Assembly (NCBI GenBank): GCA_018700655.1
Contig: JABIUG010000056.1
Span: 1-6,132, forward strand
Source of the DNA: Rhodospirillaceae bacterium
GTDB taxonomy: Bacteria > Pseudomonadota > Alphaproteobacteria > SP197
Direction of reading: 5' to 3'
Length of the DNA stretch: 6,132 bases
Under the pieces are notes generated by a model. The model made no database searches and was not told the origin of the DNA. It was given only the letters and a program-made list of their open reading frames with translations. Below are positions 1 through 6,132 of this stretch, one piece after another. A program made the translations under genes and the position numbers. Position 1 is the first letter of the stretch. Each line of letters starts with the position of its first letter.

Positions 1-435
1 AACCAGAACCCCTACAGCCTGCTCAACAGGACCTTCGAATCCGGCTGCGCTGAAGTCGCCATGCGTGAACAGGTCGGCCTCTTTGCCTATGCGCCCATGG
101 CAGCAGGTGCCTTGTCGGGCAAATATCTCGGTGGCGCGAGACCCGAAGGCGCGCGCATGACGATGTATCCCGGTAACACGCGTTATCTCGGTCCGCCCAA
201 TGCCGAGCTGGCGACGCGGGCCTATGTCGATCTGGCTGCGAAACATGGTCTGGAGCCTGGCCAGATGGCGCTGGCCTTCGTAAATCGGCAACCGTTCCTG
301 ACCTCCAACATCATTGGTGCGTCTTCGATGGAACAGCTGAAAGTCGACCTCACCAGCGTTGACCTCGAACTCTCCGATGACGTGCTGACTGGGATTGAGG
401 AGATTCACAAACGCTACACCTACCCCTGTCCATGA
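1..435 (+). CDS. tas: Tas-type NADP(H)-dependent aldo/keto reductase (C-terminal part, 5' truncated by window)
   Basis: The frame is open from base 1 and gives 144 residues ending in TGA; the first ATG (base 61) is internal, so the true start lies outside the window. The fragment begins with QNPYSLLNRTFE, continues through LFAYAPMAAGALSGKYL and GASSMEQLKVDL, and ends IEEIHKRYTYPCP. This closely follows the C-terminal 40% of E. coli Tas (about 346 residues), including its terminal TYP-x-P. In AKR barrels these parts form strand 7, the cofactor-gripping loop and the GxSS segment that binds the NADPH phosphate. The catalytic Asp-Tyr-Lys-His tetrad would be in the missing N-terminal part and could not be checked. 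Family role: cytosolic NADPH-dependent reduction of aldehydes or ketones. Its stop overlaps the next start in ATGA (432-435), so it is probably translated from the same mRNA as the two flavoproteins downstream. Family assignment is firm; substrate unknown. Confidence 0.9.
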   Translation, partial: NQNPYSLLNRTFESGCAEVAMREQVGLFAYAPMAAGALSGKYLGGARPEGARMTMYPGNTRYLGPPNAELATRAYVDLAAKHGLEPGQMALAFVNRQPFLTSNIIGASSMEQLKVDLTSVDLELSDDVLTGIEEIHKRYTYPCP

Positions 436-1748
436 GCGGTGATTATCTCGATATCCACTACGCCCGGACGCGGACCCCGGATGCCCCACGGCGGCGGCTT
501 GAAGGCCATCACAAGACGCAGGTCTGCATCATCGGCGGCGGCCTGGCCGGCCTTACGACCGCGCTGGGCCTGGCCGAACGCGGTGTCACCGATGTCATTT
601 TGCTGGAAGCCGAGCGGGTTGGCTGGGGTGCATCGGGGCGCAATGGTGGCTTTGTCAGCCCGCACTATGCTGCCGGAACCGACAATCTGATCGCCAAGGT
701 CGGCCTCGATCACACCCGCGATCTGATCAAGCTCAGCCGGCAGGCGGTTGATCTCGTGAAAGAACGCATCGGGCGCTATGCAATCGACTGCGGGCCCAAC
801 CCGGAAGGCAATCTCGAAGCATCATGGTTCAATGATCCCGACGGGCTGAAACGGGCGATCGAATTCGAAGCCGAGGAATTCGGCGAGCACATGGATTTCA
901 TCCCGCGCGAACGCCTGCGTGACGAGTATGTCGCCTCCGACATGTATTTCGACGGGGCCATGCACCACGGTTGTTTCTGGTTCCATCCACTGAACTATTG
1001 CCTGGGTATTGCCCGGAAGGCAGAAGGCGTGGGCGTCAGAATCTATGAGGATTCCGTGGCTCTTTCGCTTGTTTCGGAGGACGGTTCCGGCACGGTCACG
1101 ACCGACAGAGGCATGGTCGAGGCCGACGAGATTGTGGTGACTACCGGTGCCTACGATCAGACCCTCGTGCCCGAACTGGGCGGTGCTTTCCAACCGGTCG
1201 CGACCTACATCATCGTAACCGAACCGGTTGATGAAGCGCTGATCTCCTCGACGATCAAGTGTCATCAGGCGGTCGCCGATGACCGGTTCAGCCTCGATTA
1301 TTACCGCCGCCTGGAAGACAACCGGATCCTGTGGGGCGGCCGGGGATCAACCCGTACGACCGAACCCTACAATCTGCGTGCCCTGATGCAGGGCGATATG
1401 TTGAAGGTCTACCCAGAGCTTGCCGAAGTCGGCGTTGACATGGCCTGGGGCGGACTGATGAGTTACGCCGTGCATCACATGATCCAGACCGGCCGGTTGC
1501 GTCAGGGGCTCTGGTACGCCCAGGGCTTCGGCGGACAGGGTATGGCGCAAACAACGGTTGCCGGTGAGGCTCTGGCAGGAGCAATCGCCGGAGGTGACGA
1601 CACGATCGATCTTTTTGCGCCGTTCGGGCTGCCATGGGCCGGCGGGCCGATCGGCAAGGCCTATGGCGAGATCTTCCGAGTGTTCGTGCGGACCAGGGAC
1701 AGGATTGCCACGGCACGTGACCGGCGTATCGCAAAGGCCCGGCCATGA
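432..1748 (+). CDS. FAD-dependent oxidoreductase, DAO family, PuuB/OrdL-like (paralogue 1)
   Basis: Full-length 438-residue flavoprotein, a normal size for gamma-glutamylputrescine oxidase-like (PuuB/OrdL) enzymes. After a short lead with the family's Y-x-RTR motif, the Rossmann strand CIIGGGLAGL has its GxGxxG-type loop at residues 35-40 and the ribose-binding Glu at 59. The hallmark SGRNGGFV follows at 68-75. A substrate-domain block FHPLNYCLGIAR begins at 184. The C-terminal FAD segment GGQGMAQTTVAG begins at 367, and the tail carries the family's PWAGGPIG. No signal peptide or membrane segment is visible, so it is probably cytosolic. Members oxidise secondary amines or N-alkyl amino acids with O2 or another acceptor; PuuB acts in putrescine breakdown, but none of the other puu genes is in this window. 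The ATG shares ATGA with the upstream stop and has no obvious Shine-Dalgarno, which suggests translational coupling. The exact substrate is not inferable. Confidence 0.9.
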   Translation: MSGDYLDIHYARTRTPDAPRRRLEGHHKTQVCIIGGGLAGLTTALGLAERGVTDVILLEAERVGWGASGRNGGFVSPHYAAGTDNLIAKVGLDHTRDLIKLSRQAVDLVKERIGRYAIDCGPNPEGNLEASWFNDPDGLKRAIEFEAEEFGEHMDFIPRERLRDEYVASDMYFDGAMHHGCFWFHPLNYCLGIARKAEGVGVRIYEDSVALSLVSEDGSGTVTTDRGMVEADEIVVTTGAYDQTLVPELGGAFQPVATYIIVTEPVDEALISSTIKCHQAVADDRFSLDYYRRLEDNRILWGGRGSTRTTEPYNLRALMQGDMLKVYPELAEVGVDMAWGGLMSYAVHHMIQTGRLRQGLWYAQGFGGQGMAQTTVAGEALAGAIAGGDDTIDLFAPFGLPWAGGPIGKAYGEIFRVFVRTRDRIATARDRRIAKARP

Positions 1749-3073
1749 GCTACGACGACAGTTATTACGCCAGGACCCGGACGGAAGCGGATGTTCGCCC
1801 GCCCCTGGTCGGCGAACTTGAAACCGAAGTCTGCGTCGTCGGTGGCGGACTTGCCGGACTCAACACTGCACTGGGGCTGGCCGAGAAAGGCATCAAGACC
1901 GTTTTGATCGAAGCCGCACGGGTTGGATTTGGCGCGTCGGGCCGGAATGGCGGCTTTGTCGGCTGCGGCTATTCCCAGGACATGGGCGTCCTGGAACAGC
2001 GCCTGGGCCTCGATCATGCCCGCGGACTGCACGATCTGACACGTGATGCTCTTGCCACGATCCGCAGCCGGATCGAGCGCCACGCAATCGATTGCGGGCC
2101 GAATGTATCGGGCACCCTGGTGGCTTCATGGACGGACAACCCCGACGGTCTCAGGCGCCATGCAGAAGATGCCCATGAGAAGTATGGCGTCACACTCGAT
2201 TTTGTCGCGCGCGAACGTCTTGTCGAAGACTATGCGTCGTCACCACGGTATTTCGACGGGCTCTACAAGGCTGAATCCTTCCAGTTTCACCCGCTGAATT
2301 ACTGTCTGGGTATCGCGCGGGCCGCAGAAGCGGCGGGGCTGAAGATTTTTGAACATACACCGCTGGTTTCACTGGAGATCGAGCAGGCCGAGAAACAGAT
2401 CGAGACGCCACGCGGGCTGATCCGCGCGCGCCATATTGTTCTGGCCTGCGGCGGTTATGGGCCGGGGGTCTTGCCCGAAGTCTCCAGCGCTGTTCTGCCG
2501 GTCGCGACCTATGTCATGGCGACCGCGCCGATGAACGACAATGTGCTGGGGACCGCAATCCGCAAGCCCATTTGCATCGCCGATACGCGTGGCGCAGGGG
2601 ACTATTATCGCGCCTTGCCTGATGGCCGTGTGATCTGGGGCGGTCGCATGACGGTGCGCAACAGCAAACCTCCGCGTCTGGCCCACGACATGCTGGGCGA
2701 TCTTCTCAAGGTTTATCCGCAACTGGAGGGGCACGCCGCGGTTGAGACCTCCTGGATGGGAACCATGAGTTACGCACGCCATCGTATGCCGCAAATCGGC
2801 CGGTTACGCGAAGGCGTTTGGTACGCACAGGCGTTCGGCGGCAGCGGTATGGGCACAACCACGGTCGCGGGTGATCTGCTCGCAACGGCCATTGCCGATG
2901 GCGACGACCGTTATCGTCTGTTTGAGCCGTTTGGACTGACCTGGGCGGGTGGCCCCTTCGGTCGTCTTGCGGCACAGGCGATCTATTGGAGCTATCAGGC
3001 GCAGGATTGGGCAACGGCGCGGCGCGACTTCAACAAACGGCGCATCTCAACAACCCTCGAACAGGGCTCGTAA
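1745..3073 (+). CDS. FAD-dependent oxidoreductase, DAO family, PuuB/OrdL-like (paralogue 2)
   Basis: A 442-residue enzyme of the same family as its upstream neighbour, and clearly its tandem paralogue. The landmarks are colinear: GGGLAG at 33-38, acidic residue E56, SGRNGGFV at 65-72, FHPLNYCLGIAR from 181, GGSGMGTTTVAG from 365, then TWAGGPFG. By eye roughly half of the residues match. They differ just after SGRNGGFV, in the segment following the mid-protein GGY/GAY motif, and at the C-terminus, where this copy has the more typical YWSYQAQDW helix. The start ATG lies in an ATGA overlap with the preceding stop and has a Shine-Dalgarno-like AAAGG 7 bases upstream (1733-1737). It is probably a soluble amine or amino-acid oxidase or dehydrogenase. 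Its 3' end overlaps tail-to-tail by 27 bases with the minus-strand YpsA-like frame. The two copies could be enzymes with different substrates or parts of one complex; the sequence does not decide. Confidence 0.9.
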   Translation: MSYDDSYYARTRTEADVRPPLVGELETEVCVVGGGLAGLNTALGLAEKGIKTVLIEAARVGFGASGRNGGFVGCGYSQDMGVLEQRLGLDHARGLHDLTRDALATIRSRIERHAIDCGPNVSGTLVASWTDNPDGLRRHAEDAHEKYGVTLDFVARERLVEDYASSPRYFDGLYKAESFQFHPLNYCLGIARAAEAAGLKIFEHTPLVSLEIEQAEKQIETPRGLIRARHIVLACGGYGPGVLPEVSSAVLPVATYVMATAPMNDNVLGTAIRKPICIADTRGAGDYYRALPDGRVIWGGRMTVRNSKPPRLAHDMLGDLLKVYPQLEGHAAVETSWMGTMSYARHRMPQIGRLREGVWYAQAFGGSGMGTTTVAGDLLATAIADGDDRYRLFEPFGLTWAGGPFGRLAAQAIYWSYQAQDWATARRDFNKRRISTTLEQGS

Positions 3074-3526
3074 CAGACGGTCGCAATCATCGTAGGAATC
3101 GAGGTCGGGGCGCTGTCGAGGGCCGGCGATGTTCAGGGTGTCGATGGCGTTGTCATCGAGCCATGCCCGTACATCAGTGATCGCTTCTGCATCATCTGGA
3201 TGGACGACCAGACAGGGTTCGCCGCGCGAAATGGTGAGGCGTTCGGTCGCGGCCGTGCCGCCCGAAAGCGGGCGTTGGGCGACAATCAGGGTTGCGTCGC
3301 TGTCGCGGACATTCCAAGTCGTGCGCTGGATATAGCGGGCCTGCGGGGTCTCTGTCAGCGGGTAGTGGGAACCAAGCGGTCCGTCTTCGGCACGGCGCCC
3401 CTTGGGGCACCAGCCGCTGGCTTCGAACCCCAGTTCGAGCGCGACATCAAGCGCGGCGCGATCAGCGCCGGTCTGGCCGCCCGAAACAATGCGAAGGGGT
3501 CTGGAAACTTTGTGGGTTTCCGTCGA
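3047..3526 (-). CDS. YpsA/SLOG-like 'putative molybdenum carrier' protein, no standard start codon
   Basis: An uninterrupted minus-strand frame of 159 codons plus TGA, beginning immediately after the stop of the subunit IV gene and in the same frame. It contains the family motifs in order: IVSGGQTGADRAALD (about residues 13-27), GWCPKGRRAEDGP (38-50), the TWNVRDSDATLIV strand (70-82), LSGGTA (87-92) and a C-terminal LNIAGPR (131-137). These match bacterial 'putative molybdenum carrier' proteins, a YpsA-like branch of the Rossmannoid SLOG superfamily thought to bind nucleotides or related ligands. The molybdenum role is weakly supported even in the family. Family members normally begin a few residues before the I-x-SGGQTG strand. 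Here no ATG, GTG or TTG occurs in frame anywhere. The nearest unusual candidates are ACG (3523-3521) and ATT (3490-3488), neither with a clear Shine-Dalgarno. It may use a near-cognate start, depend on coupling to the upstream gene, or be a start-lost gene. Family identity is firm; expression is uncertain. Confidence 0.8.
   Translation of the reverse strand, partial: STETHKVSRPLRIVSGGQTGADRAALDVALELGFEASGWCPKGRRAEDGPLGSHYPLTETPQARYIQRTTWNVRDSDATLIVAQRPLSGGTAATERLTISRGEPCLVVHPDDAEAITDVRAWLDDNAIDTLNIAGPRQRPDLDSYDDCDRLLRALFEGC
3503..3521 (-). other. small hairpin at the start of the YpsA-like frame
   Basis: On the minus strand a perfect 6-bp inverted repeat, GGAAAC and GTTTCC, encloses the 7-base loop CCACAAA. 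The stem begins 5 bases after the TGA of the subunit IV gene. No T-run follows on either strand, so it does not look like an intrinsic terminator. It lies where a ribosome would have to reinitiate, so an effect on translation is possible. A 6-bp stem can also arise by chance. Confidence 0.35.
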
Positions 3527-3664
3527 TCAGGTCAGGAACGCCCCCATCAGGGCGAGCAGGATCACCAGGAAAATCGATGAAATCAGTGTCAGGCGCATCA
3601 CGCCCTTGTAGGTGGCCAGATGGGCCTCGTCAGCACGTTCCCAGTCGGAAATGATCTCGGACAT
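3527..3664 (-). CDS. aa3-type cytochrome c oxidase subunit IV (bacterial, 45 aa)
   Basis: A 45-residue minus-strand gene from ATG (3664-3662) to TGA (3529-3527). The N-terminal half is polar (MSEIISDWERADEAHL), followed by a short TYKGVMR link and one hydrophobic helix of about 22 residues (roughly 24-45). This layout and the WERADEAHLATYKG stretch match the short bacterial aa3 cytochrome oxidase subunit IV family typical of alphaproteobacteria. It is a small non-catalytic inner-membrane subunit of the haem-copper oxidase whose exact function is unclear. Lys20 and Arg24 before the helix suggest an inside N-terminus and a periplasmic C-terminus. The start is supported by AAGGGAG (3680-3674) nine bases upstream. 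As in many genomes it lies apart from the main oxidase genes, none of which is in this window. The YpsA-like frame follows directly on the same strand. Confidence 0.85.
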   Translation of the reverse strand: MSEIISDWERADEAHLATYKGVMRLTLISSIFLVILLALMGAFLT

Positions 3665-3673
3665 TTGTCCACG

Positions 3674-3680
3674 CTCCCTT
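3674..3680 (-). promoter_or_regulatory. ribosome binding site of the subunit IV gene
   Basis: Read on the minus strand, AAGGGAG lies nine bases before the ATG at 3664. It is a good Shine-Dalgarno match and is the main support for the start of this very short gene. Confidence 0.7.
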
Positions 3681-3702
3681 GGTCGATCAGGTCTTGGCGC
3701 AG

Positions 3703-3732
3703 TTTATAGGCGACATTCGGCATCGCTGTGAA
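3703..3732 (-). promoter_or_regulatory. candidate sigma70-type promoter for the subunit IV / YpsA-like pair
   Basis: On the minus strand TTCACA (3732-3727; 5 of 6 bases of TTGACA) and TATAAA (3708-3703; 5 of 6 of TATAAT) are separated by 18 bases. Transcription would begin near 3696, leaving a leader of about 32 bases that carries the AAGGGAG ribosome binding site. Position and spacing fit well, but this is a motif match by eye only. Confidence 0.45.
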
Positions 3733-3789
3733 GTACCTGCGGGTGGAAAATCCGGTCCGGGAGAACGGCCTGGCAAGTAACCGTGCGGT

Positions 3790-3818
3790 CACCGGGATGC
3801 TGCGGCGTCGGTGTTTTT
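3790..3818 (+). terminator. candidate intrinsic terminator or leader attenuator upstream of the mechanosensitive channel gene
   Basis: On the + strand CACC (3790-3793) can pair with GGTG (3810-3813), and GATGC (3796-3800) with GCGTC (3805-3809, including one G-U pair). The loop is TGCG, a two-base GG bulge sits on the 5' side, and TTTTT follows at 3814-3818. It ends about 64 bases before the channel start. It could insulate that gene from upstream + strand transcription, or act in its leader if transcription begins upstream. The stem is imperfect, so confidence is moderate. Confidence 0.4.
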
Positions 3819-3882
3819 AATCATAGCCGGGTCGTTGCATCTCCCTGTTGGGAACGAATGGTTGATGCTAAATGTCCTTCCC

Positions 3883-6132
3883 ATGAACAGTTTTTCTCCA
3901 AGCTTCCGGGACGGGTGGCTGCTTGGCCACTTGCGCACCCTGATCATCCTGGTCTTCCTAGCGACGGCTGGATCCGGCGCGATGGCCCAGGGATCCACCA
4001 GCGATGCGGCAGGTCTGCCTGATGCGCAACAACTCGACGACCTGATTTCGACCCTTGAGAGTGATGAAGAGCGCAAGGCGTTCGTCGACAACCTCCAGGC
4101 TCTGGCAGATGCGCAGCGTCAGGTCGAGGAGGCGAGTCCTGATCAGGACAATGCTGTCGTTGGCGGTATTGCTGCCGCAATCGACAAGCTCGACCAGCGC
4201 CTGCGCCTCCTGCTTGATGACCTTGATGACGGCAGCGCCATGGCGGCATGGATTGCGCAACAGGCACAAGGGGACTTGCGCGGTCTCTGGCTGCAAGTCG
4301 CCTGGCAAGTTCCTCTGACGATCGGACTGGGCGTTGTGGGCTGGCTGCTGGTTGGCATGATGATGCGGGGTCACATGCGCCGTTTGGAGCAGCGCGAGGT
4401 CGTCGGCTGGCTCGAGCGACCGCTGATTGCTCTGGGGCGTCTGAGCCTGCGTATCATCCCGATCGGTATCTTCGTGATCGTGGCTTATGTCGTGATGCTG
4501 CTGGTCGCGCACAACGATCTCTCGCGCACGATCTGTGTTGTCGCTGTGAATGCCGTCGCGTTGACGAGGGTTGGCGTGGCGATCGTCCATTCGATCCTGG
4601 CGCCGTTGTCACCGCAATTGCGTGCGTTGCCGATCAGCGACCGAGAGGCAGCCTATCTGCTGATCTGGTCTCGCCGGTTCCTGGCGGTAGGCATCTATGG
4701 ATTTTTCGCCACGGACCTTCTGGCTTCGCTGGGGCTACCCGAATCCAGTGTTGCCTTGCTGCTGCGCCTCGTTGGCCTTGCCATCCTGATCCTGGCTTTT
4801 ACGGTGATCTTGCAAAGCCGCCAGGCGGTCGCCGACTGGATCAGATCGCATCCCGATGGCGGCGGCGGTCGCAGGCTGCGGCAACGCCTGGCTGATATCT
4901 GGCATGTCCTGGCAATACTCGCCGCTGTGGCGCTCTATATCGCCTGGGCACTTGATGCTTCCAAAGGCTTTGTCTTCCTGCTGCGGGGCTTCGGTTTCAC
5001 CGCAATTGCCATCTTTGGTGCGTTGTTGGCGACGACGCTTGTTCGTCGTGGTCTCGACCGCATGTTCCGGATTGGCGATGAATTCAGTGCGCGGTTCCCG
5101 GGACTCGAGAAACGCAGCAACCGTTATGCCTGGTTGTTCGGTTGGTTGCTCAATACCGCGATTTGGCTGACCGCTCTAGTGGTGGTTTGCGAAAGCTGGG
5201 GCATTTCGGCGTTAGAAGTGGCGGCCTCGCCTGATGGATCGGCTGTAATCAGCAGTATGTCAGCGGTGTTGGCTGTTCTGGTGATCGCCATCGTTGCCTG
5301 GGAATTGGGCGATGGCGCGATCTCCAACTACTTGAGCCGACGCGGAGAAGAGACTCTTAATCCCCGGCTGGAAACTCTGCTGCCGTTGTTGCGCAATGTC
5401 CTGCTTGTGGTGATTGCGACCATCGCTGCAATTACCACACTGGCTGAGTTGGGCCTTGATATCGGCCCACTGCTTGCCGGTGCCGGTGTTATCGGTCTTG
5501 CGATCGGTTTCGGCGCACAGGCTCTGGTCAAGGATGTCATCACCGGCGCCTTCATTCTGTTCGAGGACCAGTTCTCGATCGGTGACTGGATCGATGCCGG
5601 GGGCAAGATGGGCGGGGTCGAGAGCATTTCGATACGCACCGTCAAGCTGCGCGACATCGACGGCTACGTTCACACCATACCGTTTGGCGAGATCACTGCG
5701 TTGACCAACATGATGCGCGACTACGGTTTTGCGGTGATCGACATCGGGGTTGCCTATCAGGAGAACACCGATCGTGTGCTCGAGGTGATTCGTCAGGTTG
5801 ATGAAGACGCGCGCAAGGACGGGGACCTTGCCGAACGTCTCGCCGGCGATCTCGAAGTCATGGGTGTGAATGCCGTGGGCGATTCCTCGGTCACGCTACG
5901 CGTGCGCATCAGAACCCTGGCCGGCTATCAGTGGGGTGTCCGGCGCGACTACCTGCGCTTGATCAAGCTGCGCTTCGACGAGGTCGGCATCGAAATCCCG
6001 TTCCCGCACATGACTGTCTATTTCGGAGAAAAGCGTGGTGGCACGACACCACCCGCGATTGTGCGGCTGGACGCCAACGATCCGGAACCGGGGTTGTTGA
6101 AAGCCGCAGGCCAGGAGAATGAGGAGGCAGAA
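3883..6132 (+). CDS. YbiO-like MscS-family mechanosensitive channel (3' end beyond window)
   Basis: The frame is open from ATG 3883 to the last base, giving 750 residues without a stop. E. coli YbiO, a moderate-conductance channel of the MscS family, has 741, so the natural end is probably near. Residues 1-35 look like a signal peptide (basic stretch, LRTLIILVFLATAG, cleavage after AMA). A charged, helical periplasmic region spans 36-135. About 11 hydrophobic segments follow, near 140-162, 181-207, 215-238, 267-287, 290-311, 340-360, 364-388, 417-442, 455-476, 502-523 and 530-560. The last is the glycine- and alanine-rich pore helix LLAGAGVIGLAIGFGAQALV running into the MscS beta domain (FEDQFSIGDWI and onward, to about 640) and a C-terminal alpha/beta domain. 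The product should sit in the inner membrane and release solutes on hypo-osmotic shock. An in-frame ATG at 3865 adds six residues and has a weak GGGA 11 bases upstream. The 3883 start gives the more typical signal-peptide length but lacks a Shine-Dalgarno. Confidence 0.88.
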   Translation, partial: MNSFSPSFRDGWLLGHLRTLIILVFLATAGSGAMAQGSTSDAAGLPDAQQLDDLISTLESDEERKAFVDNLQALADAQRQVEEASPDQDNAVVGGIAAAIDKLDQRLRLLLDDLDDGSAMAAWIAQQAQGDLRGLWLQVAWQVPLTIGLGVVGWLLVGMMMRGHMRRLEQREVVGWLERPLIALGRLSLRIIPIGIFVIVAYVVMLLVAHNDLSRTICVVAVNAVALTRVGVAIVHSILAPLSPQLRALPISDREAAYLLIWSRRFLAVGIYGFFATDLLASLGLPESSVALLLRLVGLAILILAFTVILQSRQAVADWIRSHPDGGGGRRLRQRLADIWHVLAILAAVALYIAWALDASKGFVFLLRGFGFTAIAIFGALLATTLVRRGLDRMFRIGDEFSARFPGLEKRSNRYAWLFGWLLNTAIWLTALVVVCESWGISALEVAASPDGSAVISSMSAVLAVLVIAIVAWELGDGAISNYLSRRGEETLNPRLETLLPLLRNVLLVVIATIAAITTLAELGLDIGPLLAGAGVIGLAIGFGAQALVKDVITGAFILFEDQFSIGDWIDAGGKMGGVESISIRTVKLRDIDGYVHTIPFGEITALTNMMRDYGFAVIDIGVAYQENTDRVLEVIRQVDEDARKDGDLAERLAGDLEVMGVNAVGDSSVTLRVRIRTLAGYQWGVRRDYLRLIKLRFDEVGIEIPFPHMTVYFGEKRGGTTPPAIVRLDANDPEPGLLKAAGQENEEAE

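Noticed and set aside
822..1265. 147-codon minus-strand open frame opposite the first flavoprotein gene
   Set aside because: It is antisense to a well-supported DAO gene. The same kind of shadow appears opposite the paralogue (1661-2083, 2369-2794), as expected from codon bias.
3058..3085. Possible terminator after the second flavoprotein gene
   Set aside because: Only a 4-bp CCCT/AGGG pairing near the stop with no T-run, which is too weak to call.
3503..3529. Selenocysteine insertion at the UGA between subunit IV and the YpsA-like frame
   Set aside because: A small hairpin follows, but its loop and spacing do not resemble a bacterial SECIS element, and neither family is known to use selenocysteine at this place.
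3200..3580. 126-codon + strand open frame (and overlapping + frames at 3292-3654)
   Set aside because: They are antisense to the YpsA-like and subunit IV frames, which carry strong family motifs. No motif is seen on the + strand.
3598..3792. 64-codon minus-strand open frame
   Set aside because: It overlaps the subunit IV gene in another frame and runs through the candidate promoter and ribosome binding site, with no recognisable family features.
3958..4590. 210-codon minus-strand open frame
   Set aside because: It lies opposite the N-terminal part of the channel gene, is rich in His, Gln, Asp and Arg without recognisable motifs, and is explained by the GC-rich codon pattern of the real gene.
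4248..4895. 215-codon + strand open frame
   Set aside because: It is a shifted frame inside the channel gene. The real frame encodes conserved membrane helices matching YbiO, while this one is low-complexity Ala/Arg/Gly-rich.

Overview
The window is GC-rich, tightly packed bacterial DNA with 4-base ATGA gene overlaps. A 45-residue gene for the alphaproteobacterial type of aa3 cytochrome c oxidase subunit IV makes an alphaproteobacterium the best guess. No rRNA, tRNA, CRISPR array, insertion sequence or phage gene was seen.

Left part (1-3073, + strand): a three-gene translationally coupled operon, cut at the window's left edge. It holds the C-terminal part of a Tas-type NADP(H)-dependent aldo/keto reductase, followed by two tandem, clearly paralogous FAD-dependent oxidoreductases of the DAO / PuuB-OrdL type (438 and 442 residues). 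Each junction is an ATGA overlap. The likely theme is oxidation of an amine or N-alkyl amino acid by the flavoproteins, with a carbonyl reductase encoded alongside. The substrate cannot be read from the sequence.

Middle part (3047-3664, - strand): two genes that simple ORF calling misses. The promoter-proximal one is aa3 oxidase subunit IV, with a good ribosome binding site and a plausible promoter. Directly after its stop codon, in the same reading frame, lies a 159-codon frame for a YpsA/SLOG-like 'putative molybdenum carrier' protein. Its family motifs are intact, but no ATG, GTG or TTG occurs anywhere in frame. It overlaps the last 27 bases of the upstream + strand operon tail-to-tail. 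This start-less gene is the most unusual observation in the window.

Right part (3665-6132): a short intergenic region with a minus-strand promoter candidate and a plus-strand terminator-like hairpin. It is followed by a large + strand gene for a YbiO-like MscS-family mechanosensitive channel (signal peptide, about 11 membrane segments, conserved pore and beta domain). That gene is still open at the right edge, probably close to its natural end.
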